NCBI GenBank assembly: GCA_963738025.1
Contig: CAVTWA010000011.1
Location: forward strand, 372,001-436,000
Direction: 5' to 3'
From: 20CM-2-55-15 sp963738025
Lineage (GTDB): Bacteria; Acidobacteriota; Terriglobia; 20CM-2-55-15
Length of the DNA stretch: 64,000 nucleotides
The position numbers were made by a program, and so were the translations under genes. The notes beneath the pieces are model-generated. The model saw only the letters and a list, made by a program, of their open reading frames with translations. It did no database searches and had not been told where the DNA came from. The first letter of the stretch is position 1, and every line of letters begins with the position of its first letter. Below are positions 8,097 through 16,049 of the stretch, in pieces.

Positions 8097-8864
8097 ATGT
8101 TAAGATCGAACGGTATGGACCTTCTGCAGCAGATCGACCAGGGCGCTTTGCCGGAACATATCGCCATCATCATGGACGGTAATGGTCGATGGGCGCGAAA
8201 GCGTGGTTTACCACGGGTCGCGGGGCATCGCGCAGGCATCAATGCGGTGCGCGAAGTGATCGAGGGATCGGCGGAATTAGGTATCAAAGTTCTGACTTTG
8301 TATGCATTTTCCGTCGAAAACTGGAAAAGGCCGCACAGCGAAGTAGCCACGCTGATGCAGCTCCTGAAGGAATATCTCAACAGAGAGCTCGATAACATCC
8401 ATAAGAACAATATCCGCTTCGGCACCATCGGCCGAACGGACGAACTCGATGCCTCCGTTCAGAAGCAACTCGAGAAGGCGACCATTCACACGCAGAACAA
8501 TACCGGAATGGTCTTCAATGTCGCGTTGAACTATGGCGGGCGTGCGGAGATCGTCGATGCCGTGAACCGGCTTCTTCGCAACGGCGGTAAAGAGGCGGCG
8601 GCCAATGGCGGAATTTCAGAAGACGACTTTGCACGGTATCTCTACACGGCGGGGCAGCCGGATCCGGATCTGCTGATACGGACCAGTGGGGAACTGCGTG
8701 TCAGCAATTTTCTGCTCTGGCAGATTGCATATGCCGAAATCTGGGTCACCGAAACGCTGTGGCCCGACTTCGACAGGCAGCACCTTTACGAAGCGATCGT
8801 CGCGTTTCAGAAACGCGAACGGCGTTACGGCGGTTTGCAGCCCCAGTTTGTCCGTTCCACATGA
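8097..8864 (+). CDS. uppS: Isoprenyl transferase (undecaprenyl diphosphate synthase)
   Basis: UppS (255 residues) extends farnesyl diphosphate with isopentenyl diphosphate to make the C55 lipid carrier for peptidoglycan and O-antigen. It carries HIAIIMDGNGRWAR (catalytic Asp in MDGNGRW), the TLYAFSVENWKRP block and a C-terminal region with RTSGELRVSNFLLWQ and WPDF. Two starts are possible: ATG 8097 or ATG 8115 (MDLLQQIDQ); neither has a clear Shine-Dalgarno, and both fit the variable N-terminus. cdsA follows after 13 bases, giving the common uppS-cdsA-dxr-rseP order. Confidence 0.93.
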   Translation: MLRSNGMDLLQQIDQGALPEHIAIIMDGNGRWARKRGLPRVAGHRAGINAVREVIEGSAELGIKVLTLYAFSVENWKRPHSEVATLMQLLKEYLNRELDNIHKNNIRFGTIGRTDELDASVQKQLEKATIHTQNNTGMVFNVALNYGGRAEIVDAVNRLLRNGGKEAAANGGISEDDFARYLYTAGQPDPDLLIRTSGELRVSNFLLWQIAYAEIWVTETLWPDFDRQHLYEAIVAFQKRERRYGGLQPQFVRST

Positions 8865-8877
8865 CGCGAATCTGTTA

Positions 8878-9639
8878 ATGAAGCGTGTCCTGACGGCGGC
8901 AGTCGCAATCCCGATCGTTCTACTGCTCACAATCTATTCTCCTCAGTGGCTTTTTGCCGGTGTGCTCGGCCTGGTTGCTGCGCTTGGCGCCAACGAATTC
9001 CTGTCGCTTGGAGCCACCAGGGGATTAGGCCGTCCGCAAAAGTGGTTTCTCGCTCTGCCGATGCTGGTGACGCTTTCGTTCCTGCAGGACCCGGCCTGGA
9101 TCGTTGGCGCTGTGATGATTTCCGCTCTCGTGTTGATGACTACGACGGTTTTCAGCTCTTCAATTGAAACCGCCCTGGGACGAGTGGCTATCGCGCTCAG
9201 CAGTCTGGTCTATTGTTCCGTTTCGCTGGGATTTCTCATTCTGATGCGGCGGCAGGCCGTGCTGATGTTATTCGCGATCATCTGGGTCGGTGATTCCGCG
9301 GCGTATTACGGCGGCCGGGCGTTCGGAAAACATTTGCTGGCGCCTCGAGTCAGTCCGAAAAAGACGGTCGAAGGCGCCATTGCTGGACTCCTGGGCAGCA
9401 TCCTTGCTGGAGTGATTGCCGGTAAATGGTTCCTGCCGCAGGACTGGATGAACCTGATCGTTTTGTCGGCCGTAACGGCGATTGCCGGCCAGATTGGCGA
9501 TCTTGCGGAGTCCACCTTGAAGCGGAGCGCGGGTGTGAAGGATTCCTCTTCAATTCTTCCCGGTCATGGCGGCATACTGGACCGGCTGGACAGTCTTTTT
9601 TTCGCAGCGCCTGTCTTCTACTGGTTATTGAACGCATGA
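8878..9639 (+). CDS. cdsA: Phosphatidate cytidylyltransferase
   Basis: The 253-residue product is a membrane protein that makes CDP-diacylglycerol from CTP and phosphatidate. Several hydrophobic helices are visible. The C-terminal CDP-DAG synthase signature GDLAESTLKRSAGVKDSS followed by LPGHGGILDRLDSL contains the catalytic aspartates. A longer open frame from 8686 lies inside uppS and is ignored. The ATG at 8878 gives the typical start MKRVLTAAVAIP. Its stop overlaps the dxr start (ATGA), so translation is coupled. Confidence 0.92.
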   Translation: MKRVLTAAVAIPIVLLLTIYSPQWLFAGVLGLVAALGANEFLSLGATRGLGRPQKWFLALPMLVTLSFLQDPAWIVGAVMISALVLMTTTVFSSSIETALGRVAIALSSLVYCSVSLGFLILMRRQAVLMLFAIIWVGDSAAYYGGRAFGKHLLAPRVSPKKTVEGAIAGLLGSILAGVIAGKWFLPQDWMNLIVLSAVTAIAGQIGDLAESTLKRSAGVKDSSSILPGHGGILDRLDSLFFAAPVFYWLLNA

Positions 9640-10793
9640 AGAAACTCGCCGTTATCGGATCCACCGGTTCAATCGGACAGAACACGTTGCGTGTTGTTGC
9701 GCATTTGCCGGAGCGCTTCAAGATTTTCGCCTTGGCGGCCAGTTCATCCGTCGATCTCCTGGCCGAACAAACCGCCGTCTTTCGTCCTTCGGTCGTGGGG
9801 ATAATCGACAGAACACGCGTCGATGGATTCCGCAAACGTTGTCGTGAGTTGAACGTTCCGCTGCCGGAAGTGGTCGCAGGGCCCGAAGGACTGCGCCAGA
9901 TTGCTTCGGCGGCTGAAGTCGATATTGTCGTCTCAGCTGCCGTTGGCGCTGCTGGTCTGGGCCCGACATACAGTGCGGTTGCTGCGGGCAAGACGGTAGC
10001 GCTTGCAAATAAGGAAGCAATGGTTCTTGCCGGCGAATTGCTTCGGCAAACCGCCGAGAAGAGTGGCGCGAAGATCATACCGATCGACAGCGAACACTGC
10101 GCCATCGACCAGTGCCTCCGTTCGGGGCAGCGCAGCGAAGTAAGGCGCCTGATCCTGACGGCATCGGGCGGTCCCTTTCGCGAGACTCCGGTGGAAGAGT
10201 TTGCCCGGCTCACTCCCGAACAGGCGCTGAAGCATCCGACCTGGCAAATGGGAAAACGAATTACTGTCGATTCGGCGACACTGATGAACAAGGGGCTCGA
10301 GGTTATCGAAGCACGGTGGCTTTTTGACATCGGTCCTGAAAAAATCGATATCGTTGTACATCCTCAATCGATCATCCATTCGATGGTCGAGTTTGTGGAC
10401 GGTTCGATAGTAGCCCAGCTGGGGACCGCCGATATGAGGCAACCGATTCAATACGCCCTGACCTATCCTGAAAGACTCAAAACGCCCGTTGCGCCACTCG
10501 ACTGGACGGCCGTGTCGCGATTCGATTTTTCACTCCCGGATCGGCAAAAATTTCCATGCATCGGGTTGGCCTACGACGCGATCCGTATGGGCGGTACGGC
10601 TCCCGCGGTGGTGAATGCCGCGGATGAGGTTGTGGTTGACGGCTTTTTGGATAGAAAGATTCCATTTTCTGACATCCCGAATGTCATAGGAGCCACACTC
10701 GGGGCCCATCGTCTACACGCCGCGGACCGCGTGGAATCCATTCTAGAAGCGGATGCTTGGGCCCGCGAACACGCGCGTCGCATGATGGCGTAA
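9636..10793 (+). CDS. dxr: 1-deoxy-D-xylulose 5-phosphate reductoisomerase
   Basis: DXR (385 residues) converts DXP to MEP, the committed step of the non-mevalonate isoprenoid pathway, which feeds UppS upstream. The N-terminal NADPH motif is IGSTGSIGQNTL. Metal and substrate residues are in PIDSEHCAI and in the SATLMNKGLEVIEA segment. LTASGGPF and HPQSIIHSMVE are further conserved DXR blocks. ATG 9636 overlaps the cdsA stop by the ATGA arrangement; the longer frame to 9426 is out-of-register extension within cdsA. The length and all core motifs are normal. Confidence 0.95.
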   Translation: MKKLAVIGSTGSIGQNTLRVVAHLPERFKIFALAASSSVDLLAEQTAVFRPSVVGIIDRTRVDGFRKRCRELNVPLPEVVAGPEGLRQIASAAEVDIVVSAAVGAAGLGPTYSAVAAGKTVALANKEAMVLAGELLRQTAEKSGAKIIPIDSEHCAIDQCLRSGQRSEVRRLILTASGGPFRETPVEEFARLTPEQALKHPTWQMGKRITVDSATLMNKGLEVIEARWLFDIGPEKIDIVVHPQSIIHSMVEFVDGSIVAQLGTADMRQPIQYALTYPERLKTPVAPLDWTAVSRFDFSLPDRQKFPCIGLAYDAIRMGGTAPAVVNAADEVVVDGFLDRKIPFSDIPNVIGATLGAHRLHAADRVESILEADAWAREHARRMMA

Positions 10794-10856
10794 TCGGAAA
10801 GGTCTCCCACGTGCACCGTGCTAGAATGACGGTAGTGTCTAAATTGCAGGTATATC

Positions 10857-12356
10857 ATGCTCGGTAACGCTGGATTAAGCATTGTCATCGCGCTCCTGAT
10901 TCTGGGAGTGATCATCGTTATTCACGAACTCGGTCATTTCCTGGTCGCGAAATTCTTCAAAATCAAGGTCGAAACGTTCTCGGTCGGTTTTGGGCCGCGA
11001 TTGATCGGATTTCGTAAGGGCGACACCGATTACAGGATCAGCGCATTCCCACTCGGCGGTTACGTCAAAATGGCCGGCGAAACCCCGATGGATGAGATCA
11101 AAGGCCTGGAGAACGAATTCCTCTCCAAGCCGAAGTGGCAGCGTTTCCTGGTTGCCTCCGCCGGGCCGGCAATGAATGTAATCCTTGCGGTGGGACTCAT
11201 CACGGGTCTCTACATTTATGGAACGGACGTTCCGGAATTTTTAATCGGGCAGGCCGTCATCAATGTCGTCGAGCCAGGGTCGCCTGCGGATCGAGCCGGA
11301 ATTAAACCGGGCGATCAAATCGCGTCATTCGACGGAAAAGACAACCCGGATTGGCAGGATGTCCAGAACACCGTCCTGACGAGTCCCGGACGCGCTCTGC
11401 CGATTGTTGTGGACCGGAATGGAAAGAAACTGGAATTTACCATCACGCCCGAGCGTAAGGGTCGCGAAGAAGCGGGCGATGTGGGTATGTTTCCGGTCAT
11501 CCGCACGATCGTGCAGGACGTTCAGGCCAATTCGCCGGCGGCGAAAGCCGGTGTCAAATCAGGCGACGAAATTATTCGAGTGAATGGCGTTGATCTCCGG
11601 ACGAGCGGTCGAACGCTGCAACAGACCATTCAGCAGATGCCGGAAAAGACTTTTCCGATCACGGTCGTTCGTGGACAGAACCTGCCTCAGACGGTCAGTC
11701 CCGCGCCGGAGCGCTCGACGGGAATTGTGGCCACGGTCTGGAACGGAGTCCTCCACCTTTTCGGAAGGAATAAGGCTGCGGCGGATGCCGTGTCGCCAGC
11801 ATTAGGCAATGCAGGAAATGCCGGAGATACGGTGGTTTCCCAACCGCCCCGCGAAATCGAACTCCAGGTTTCGCCCGAGCTGCGTGAAGGGCGCAAGATG
11901 ATCGGTATCGGCATTCAGTTCCCCAGCGTCCACGTCAAGCTGGGCGCCGTGGATGCATTCAAGAAGTCGATCCAGAGCAATAAAGAGAACGCGGTTTTGA
12001 TCTTCCAGGTTATCGGCCGGCTCCTGCGTCGTGAAGCCTCATTGAAGCAACTGGACGGTCCTGTGGGAATCGTCGCCGTCTCCGGCCAGGCCTATCAGGC
12101 CGGTTTTGCGACCCTGCTGACATTTATGGCCCTGATCAGCTTGAATCTGGGCGTACTTAACATTCTCCCGATACCCATTCTGGACGGCGGCGTGATTTTA
12201 CTGCTGGTTATCGAATCGCTCATGGGCCGTGATCTCAGCCTTCGGATGAAAGAGCGCATCGTTCAGGCGAGTTTCGTTTTTCTCCTGATGCTGACGGTGA
12301 TCGTTCTTTATAACGACGTCGTCAAGCTGCTGCCTCCAACACAGCCCACTCCATAG
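10857..12356 (+). CDS. rseP: Site-2 intramembrane zinc protease, RseP type, with two PDZ domains
   Basis: A 499-residue M50 protease. Helix 1 carries the zinc motif HELGH, and the third zinc ligand lies in NILPIPILDGG near residue 440. Two PDZ domains lie at roughly 125-205 and 205-285. Family members are usually 360-460 residues; the extra length is a polar Ala/Gly/Pro-containing linker at about 295-345, between PDZ2 and the membrane part. RseP cuts anti-sigma factors and signal-peptide remnants in the inner membrane. AGGT lies before the ATG. The gene follows dxr after 63 bases and precedes the Fur-family gene by 3 bases. Confidence 0.93.
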   Translation: MLGNAGLSIVIALLILGVIIVIHELGHFLVAKFFKIKVETFSVGFGPRLIGFRKGDTDYRISAFPLGGYVKMAGETPMDEIKGLENEFLSKPKWQRFLVASAGPAMNVILAVGLITGLYIYGTDVPEFLIGQAVINVVEPGSPADRAGIKPGDQIASFDGKDNPDWQDVQNTVLTSPGRALPIVVDRNGKKLEFTITPERKGREEAGDVGMFPVIRTIVQDVQANSPAAKAGVKSGDEIIRVNGVDLRTSGRTLQQTIQQMPEKTFPITVVRGQNLPQTVSPAPERSTGIVATVWNGVLHLFGRNKAAADAVSPALGNAGNAGDTVVSQPPREIELQVSPELREGRKMIGIGIQFPSVHVKLGAVDAFKKSIQSNKENAVLIFQVIGRLLRREASLKQLDGPVGIVAVSGQAYQAGFATLLTFMALISLNLGVLNILPIPILDGGVILLLVIESLMGRDLSLRMKERIVQASFVFLLMLTVIVLYNDVVKLLPPTQPTP

Positions 12357-12359
12357 AAT

Positions 12360-12803
12360 ATGAAAGTCCTTGCGCCGGAGCTGCAGGTATTCATGGAATA
12401 CCTGCAGGGCCGGAAACTCAAGCTGACGCCGCACCGTCAGCTGATCCTCGATGTGTTTCTCAATCACGAAGGACATCGAAGCGTGGAAGACATCTATCGC
12501 GTCGTCCGTAAACATGATCCGCGGGTCGGATACACGACGGTGTATCGCACGATGAAAATCCTGCTGGATTGCGGCCTCGCTCGTGAAATTGATCTTGCCG
12601 ACGGAATCACGCGTTACGAGCACCTCTACAATCACGAACATCACGACCATATGGTGTGCATGCAGTGTGGAAGATCGATCGAGTTCTATGAACCCGAAAT
12701 CGAGGCGCTGCAGGACGAGGCATCGGAGCAGCTGGGATTTAAAGTTCTCGACCACAAACTGCAGATTTACGGCTTATGCCGCGAGTGCCGGAAGCAAGGT
12801 TAA
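12360..12803 (+). CDS. fur: Fur-family metal-dependent transcription regulator
   Basis: A 147-residue Fur-superfamily repressor. A winged helix spans 20-85 with the recognition helix region VGYTTVYRTMKIL. The metal-rich region is YNHEHHDHMVCMQCG, and structural zinc cysteines are C100, C103, C140 and C143 (two CxxC). The family contains Fur, Zur and PerR. The HEHHDH run fits Fur, but the specific metal is not certain. It starts 3 bases after rseP, so it is probably co-transcribed with the envelope-stress protease. An inverted repeat at its stop may end the transcript. Confidence 0.88.
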   Translation: MKVLAPELQVFMEYLQGRKLKLTPHRQLILDVFLNHEGHRSVEDIYRVVRKHDPRVGYTTVYRTMKILLDCGLAREIDLADGITRYEHLYNHEHHDHMVCMQCGRSIEFYEPEIEALQDEASEQLGFKVLDHKLQIYGLCRECRKQG

Positions 12804-12852
12804 GCCACGAATTTAACGAATTGAATTCGTTAAATTCGTTTAATTCGTGGCT
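12803..12852. terminator. AT-rich inverted repeat between convergent fur and pdxA
   Basis: The sequence AGCCACGAAT ... ATTCGTGGCT forms a long imperfect palindrome centred near 12827 (inner arms TTAACGAATT / AATTCGTTAA). It starts at the last base of the fur stop codon and overlaps the last 13 bases of pdxA. The position between two convergent genes suggests a bidirectional terminator, but there is no clear U-tract, so this is an inference. Confidence 0.55.
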
Positions 12853-13790
12853 AATTCAACCGCTAAGGCAAGAGCCCTCTTCATAGCTGCAGGATCCGCT
12901 ACACCTTTTCCGGCAATAGCGAACGCGGTTCCATGATCAGGCGAGGTGCGGACGTAAGGCAAACCGAGAGTGACGTTCGTCGCCTCGGAATGCGCGATCA
13001 GTTTTATCGGAATCAGGCCCTGGTCGTGATAGGGCGCGATCACGACGTCAAACTCACCGGTGTGGGCGCGGTAATAAAGACTGTCGGCCGAATGCGGGCC
13101 TGAAACGTCAATGCCTTCTTCCGCGCATTGGCGGACGGCCGGCGCCAGAACATCGATGTCCTCACGGCCAAACATGCCACCCTCGCCTGCGTGCGGATTA
13201 ATCGCCGCAACAGCGATTCGTTGATGCGGCAGTTGCCGGTTCACGAAGCGAATCAGCTGTACGTAACGTTGTGTGGTGAGTTGGGCGAGGGCTTCCCGCA
13301 AAGACACGTGGATGGTTGCCAGCACGACTTTGAACGTCGCGGCGAAAAATGCCATTGCGTATTCGCGAACACCTGCCGCTTCCGCTAAGAAGTCCGTCTG
13401 CCCATGAAAATTGGCGCCGATGGCTTCTTTATTGACGGGCGCGGTGACGATCGCGTGGATCTTACCGGAGAGGGCATCGGCGCTGGCAGCTTGTAAATAA
13501 GCCAGCGCCCGCGCGCCTGCTTGAGGACTGAACTTTCCCCATTCGATAGCGGATGTGTCGCCGCGAAAATCGCGCAAGAACAGGACAGGATCGTCAGTGA
13601 CCTCGTCCACTGTTTCGATCCAACGGCACGGTAGCTCCGGATGGAAAAGTCCGGCATTACGCTGAAAGACTTCGCTATCGGTATATAAGATCCACCGGGC
13701 AGACGTCAGTAGGGGTGAAATCGACTTCAGAACGACTTCGAGACCGATGCCGGCAGGATCGCCTGCCGTGATGCCAATGGTGGCACGCAT
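12840..13790 (-). CDS. pdxA: 4-hydroxythreonine-4-phosphate dehydrogenase
   Basis: PdxA (316 residues) oxidises 4-phosphohydroxy-L-threonine in the DXP-dependent pyridoxal phosphate pathway. Conserved blocks are IGITAGDPAGIGLEV at the start, ATIHVSLREA, NPHAGEGGMFGRED and APYHDQGLIPIK, which contribute metal-ligand histidines and aspartate. The C-terminal RTSPDHGTAF is also typical. It lies 9 bases after the Hfq-like gene on the same strand, so the two probably share a transcript. Confidence 0.93.
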   Translation of the reverse strand: MRATIGITAGDPAGIGLEVVLKSISPLLTSARWILYTDSEVFQRNAGLFHPELPCRWIETVDEVTDDPVLFLRDFRGDTSAIEWGKFSPQAGARALAYLQAASADALSGKIHAIVTAPVNKEAIGANFHGQTDFLAEAAGVREYAMAFFAATFKVVLATIHVSLREALAQLTTQRYVQLIRFVNRQLPHQRIAVAAINPHAGEGGMFGREDIDVLAPAVRQCAEEGIDVSGPHSADSLYYRAHTGEFDVVIAPYHDQGLIPIKLIAHSEATNVTLGLPYVRTSPDHGTAFAIAGKGVADPAAMKRALALAVELATN

Positions 13791-13799
13791 CGAGAAAGC

Positions 13800-14111
13800 C
13801 TAATCGACGTCCTTGTCTTCGTTTTCCTTGTACATGTATTTGATGTAGTGCTTGAGGAGAAGCACATTCGGCTCGGGCGAACGATTCAGTTTGATCGAGT
13901 TTTTGTCATACCAATCGATCGATCCCTTGATGGTTTCACCGTCCTGCAGAACCACGACCATCGGCGTTTTGTTCTGCATCTGCTTCACATAATAGAAGTT
14001 TTCCGCGTTGGTTTGATCATTCGGAGAGGGCCGCTTCGTGCGCGGCTGCCTTACCGTCAGCTGGTCCTTGATTTCGGCGAGGCTTGGCCGAATCAGTTTC
14101 CGATTTGACAT
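13800..14111 (-). CDS. hfq: Hfq-like Sm-fold RNA chaperone
   Basis: A 103-residue protein. Residues about 44-95 match the Sm fold: Sm1 contains KTPMVVVLQDGETIKGSIDWYD, with the Hfq-like pattern of hydrophobic strand, G-x-x-I/L-K-G and W/F-D. Sm2 ends LLLKHYIKYMY, resembling the Hfq YKHAI motif. The 40-residue basic, Pro-rich N-terminal extension and acidic tail (ENEDKDVD) are not found in E. coli Hfq, so the protein is divergent. Hfq pairs small RNAs with mRNAs. A Shine-Dalgarno GTGAGGA stands 6 bases before the ATG. pdxA follows after 9 bases. Confidence 0.78.
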   Translation of the reverse strand: MSNRKLIRPSLAEIKDQLTVRQPRTKRPSPNDQTNAENFYYVKQMQNKTPMVVVLQDGETIKGSIDWYDKNSIKLNRSPEPNVLLLKHYIKYMYKENEDKDVD

Positions 14112-14240
14112 AATTTCCTCACTAAAACGTGTCGCAAATGAACTGTCGTTCGGAGGTTTGCGCAGGTTGCAGTTAAAGTACGATGGATTTTAACGAAGCA
14201 GAGCAAAAACCACAAGTGGGAAGACAGCGTCCGGACGAGT

Positions 14241-14433
14241 CTCAGGCCCGGAGGGCCGTCAGAGCACCCACGCCCGCAAGGGCGTGAATTGCGTTGGCAA
14301 GAGCGAGAAGAGCCAGGAGTGGCGAAAGATTGTCCAACGAATGCTTTCGCCACTCCGTGGCTGGACCTTTCCGGATATTCATAATCACGGCTCACGCCGT
14401 GGGCTACGATCTAACGGCCCTCCGGGCCTGAGA
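14241..14433. repeat. Nested inverted-repeat element (REP-like) downstream of holB
   Basis: The 325-base gap 14112-14436 has no gene. A 20-base arm TCTCAGGCCCGGAGGGCCGT (14241-14260) is matched by its exact reverse complement at 14414-14433. Inside are smaller hairpins: ACGCCCGCAAGGGCGT at 14271-14286 and GGAGTGGCGAAAG ... CTTTCGCCACTCC. The whole folds back on itself and ends 4 bases before the holB stop codon region, so it may also stop holB transcription. Confidence 0.8.
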
Positions 14434-14436
14434 CCA

Positions 14437-15420
14437 CTATGTCCACTGCACCACGGTTTCATTTCCGGTCAGGGCCAGCACATCCGTCAATATCTGGCGG
14501 TTAACGTGGAGCTTCATGCTCGATTCGATAAACCGCAGAAATTCCCCCATCTTAATCAAGCGTTCGGCCCCGGACCGTTCAGCCAGTTTGTTCAGCCGGT
14601 CCTGAATATCGATATTCACTACGCGCTCGCGCGTACCTTCCTTTATATAAATCAGATCCGCAAGAAGCACGGCCAGCATATCCATCCGGCTCGCGAACTC
14701 CTGTTTTGCGCGGCCCATTTCGGCGCTCACACCCAGCAGCTCCTGGAAATCTTCTTGCCTGGCATTGATCACCGTTTCCAGGAATTCGAGCACGGCATTG
14801 CGTTCGCCTTTGAGCTGCGCCAGATCCAGGCCCCGGGCGCGCCCGATGCTTCCTTGAGACCATCGGACCGTGAGTTCGTCGTCGATACCATGTGTCCGGA
14901 CTTCATCAATGGTGAGCGGGGTGAAATTGTAGGTCTGACAACGGGAGCGCACGGTACGCAGAAGTTCCTGGACATTGACTGTAATCAGGATGAAGAAGGT
15001 ATTCTCGGGCGGCTCTTCGAGGCCCTTGAGCAGGGCGTTCGCGGCTTCCGCATTCAACAGGTCCGCCGGGTCAATGATGAAGACCTTGTTGCGTCCCTCG
15101 AGCGGCTGGAGATCGAGAAGGCTCAGCAGTTGCCGGACTTGCGCGATCTTGATCTGCGTCGCCTCGTCCTCGACTGAAATCGTAAGGACGTCCGGATGGG
15201 TTCCGGATTCAACCTTCCGGCATGCCGGACATTCGTCACAAAACTCGCCGGCAGAAGCGCGAACGCAGTTCAGCGCTTTGGCGATCATCAGCGCACACGT
15301 ATGTTTGCCGACACCCGCGGGACCGGAGAAGATCAGGCCATGAGGGAATCGGTCCTCCCGCAACTTGTTGCGAAGCCGTTCGATGATTTTGCGGTTGCCG
15401 ATGAACTGATCGAACTTCAT
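14437..15420 (-). CDS. holB: DNA polymerase III delta' subunit
   Basis: This 327-residue clamp-loader subunit is AAA+ folded. The Walker A-like motif is GPAGVGKHT (33-41). Zinc-type cysteines are C52, C61, C64 and C67 (CDECPAC), and a long NALLKGLEEPPENTFF block follows. In E. coli delta' the Walker A is degenerate; here the lysine is present, as in gamma/tau-like loaders, so it may bind ATP. It is the last gene of thiI-tmk-holB, and its start overlaps the tmk stop by one base (ATGA). Confidence 0.9.
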   Translation of the reverse strand: MKFDQFIGNRKIIERLRNKLREDRFPHGLIFSGPAGVGKHTCALMIAKALNCVRASAGEFCDECPACRKVESGTHPDVLTISVEDEATQIKIAQVRQLLSLLDLQPLEGRNKVFIIDPADLLNAEAANALLKGLEEPPENTFFILITVNVQELLRTVRSRCQTYNFTPLTIDEVRTHGIDDELTVRWSQGSIGRARGLDLAQLKGERNAVLEFLETVINARQEDFQELLGVSAEMGRAKQEFASRMDMLAVLLADLIYIKEGTRERVVNIDIQDRLNKLAERSGAERLIKMGEFLRFIESSMKLHVNRQILTDVLALTGNETVVQWT

Positions 15421-16049
15421 CAGTCAAACCCGAGAAGTGTCAAAAGGTGCCGGTGAACAGCCTCAATCGACCGATCCGCGTAGATGATTTGAATCCTCTC
15501 GTCTTCGGAAGCGAGCTCGAGGTAACCGTCCCTCACCTTGTTGTAGAACTCGAGATCTTCGGCCTCAAACCGTCCTTCATCTTCCGGACGCCCCTGGTTG
15601 CGTGCCCGGGCGCGGGCGAGACCGACGTCCGGTTCGATGTCCAGAAGGAACGTGATATCCGGACGGTATGGCTGGCAGACAAGATCGGTCAGTTTCTGAA
15701 TGAAATCGAGCGGTATGCCGCGGCCATATCCCTGATAGGCCATCGAGGCATGGTAATAACGGTCGCAGATCACCATTTCGTTCCGGTCGAGCGCCGGCTT
15801 GATCTTTTCGATAATGTTTTGGCTTCGCGAGGCATAAAACAGCAGCAGTTCCGAGGCTGCGGTCAAATGAATCGTCTCGGAATTCAGTAAGATTTTGCGA
15901 ATTCCTTCGCCAACAGCCGTTCCGCCAGGTTCCCGTGTGACCGTGAAAGGAATGCGGTGCTTCGTTAAATATTCGGACAAAAGGGCGATCTGTGTGGTCT
16001 TCCCACAACCTTCAATGCCTTCAAAGCTGACGAACTTCCCTCGTTGCAT
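15420..16049 (-). CDS. tmk: Thymidylate kinase
   Basis: The 209-residue kinase phosphorylates dTMP to dTDP. The P-loop is FEGIEGCGKTTQ (about 9-20), the DRY motif is ICDRYYHASMAYQGYG, and TREPGGT is the substrate-binding arm. The lid region (ARARNQGRPEDEGRFE) is rich in Arg. Its start overlaps the thiI stop region by 29 bases, and its stop overlaps holB by one base. The tmk-holB order is common in bacteria and pairs DNA precursor supply with clamp loading. Confidence 0.94.
   Translation of the reverse strand: MQRGKFVSFEGIEGCGKTTQIALLSEYLTKHRIPFTVTREPGGTAVGEGIRKILLNSETIHLTAASELLLFYASRSQNIIEKIKPALDRNEMVICDRYYHASMAYQGYGRGIPLDFIQKLTDLVCQPYRPDITFLLDIEPDVGLARARARNQGRPEDEGRFEAEDLEFYNKVRDGYLELASEDERIQIIYADRSIEAVHRHLLTLLGFD

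Noticed and set aside
9350..10330. 326-residue antisense frame over cdsA/dxr
   Set aside because: It is a mirror of strongly conserved DXR and CdsA coding sequence and has no conserved features of its own.
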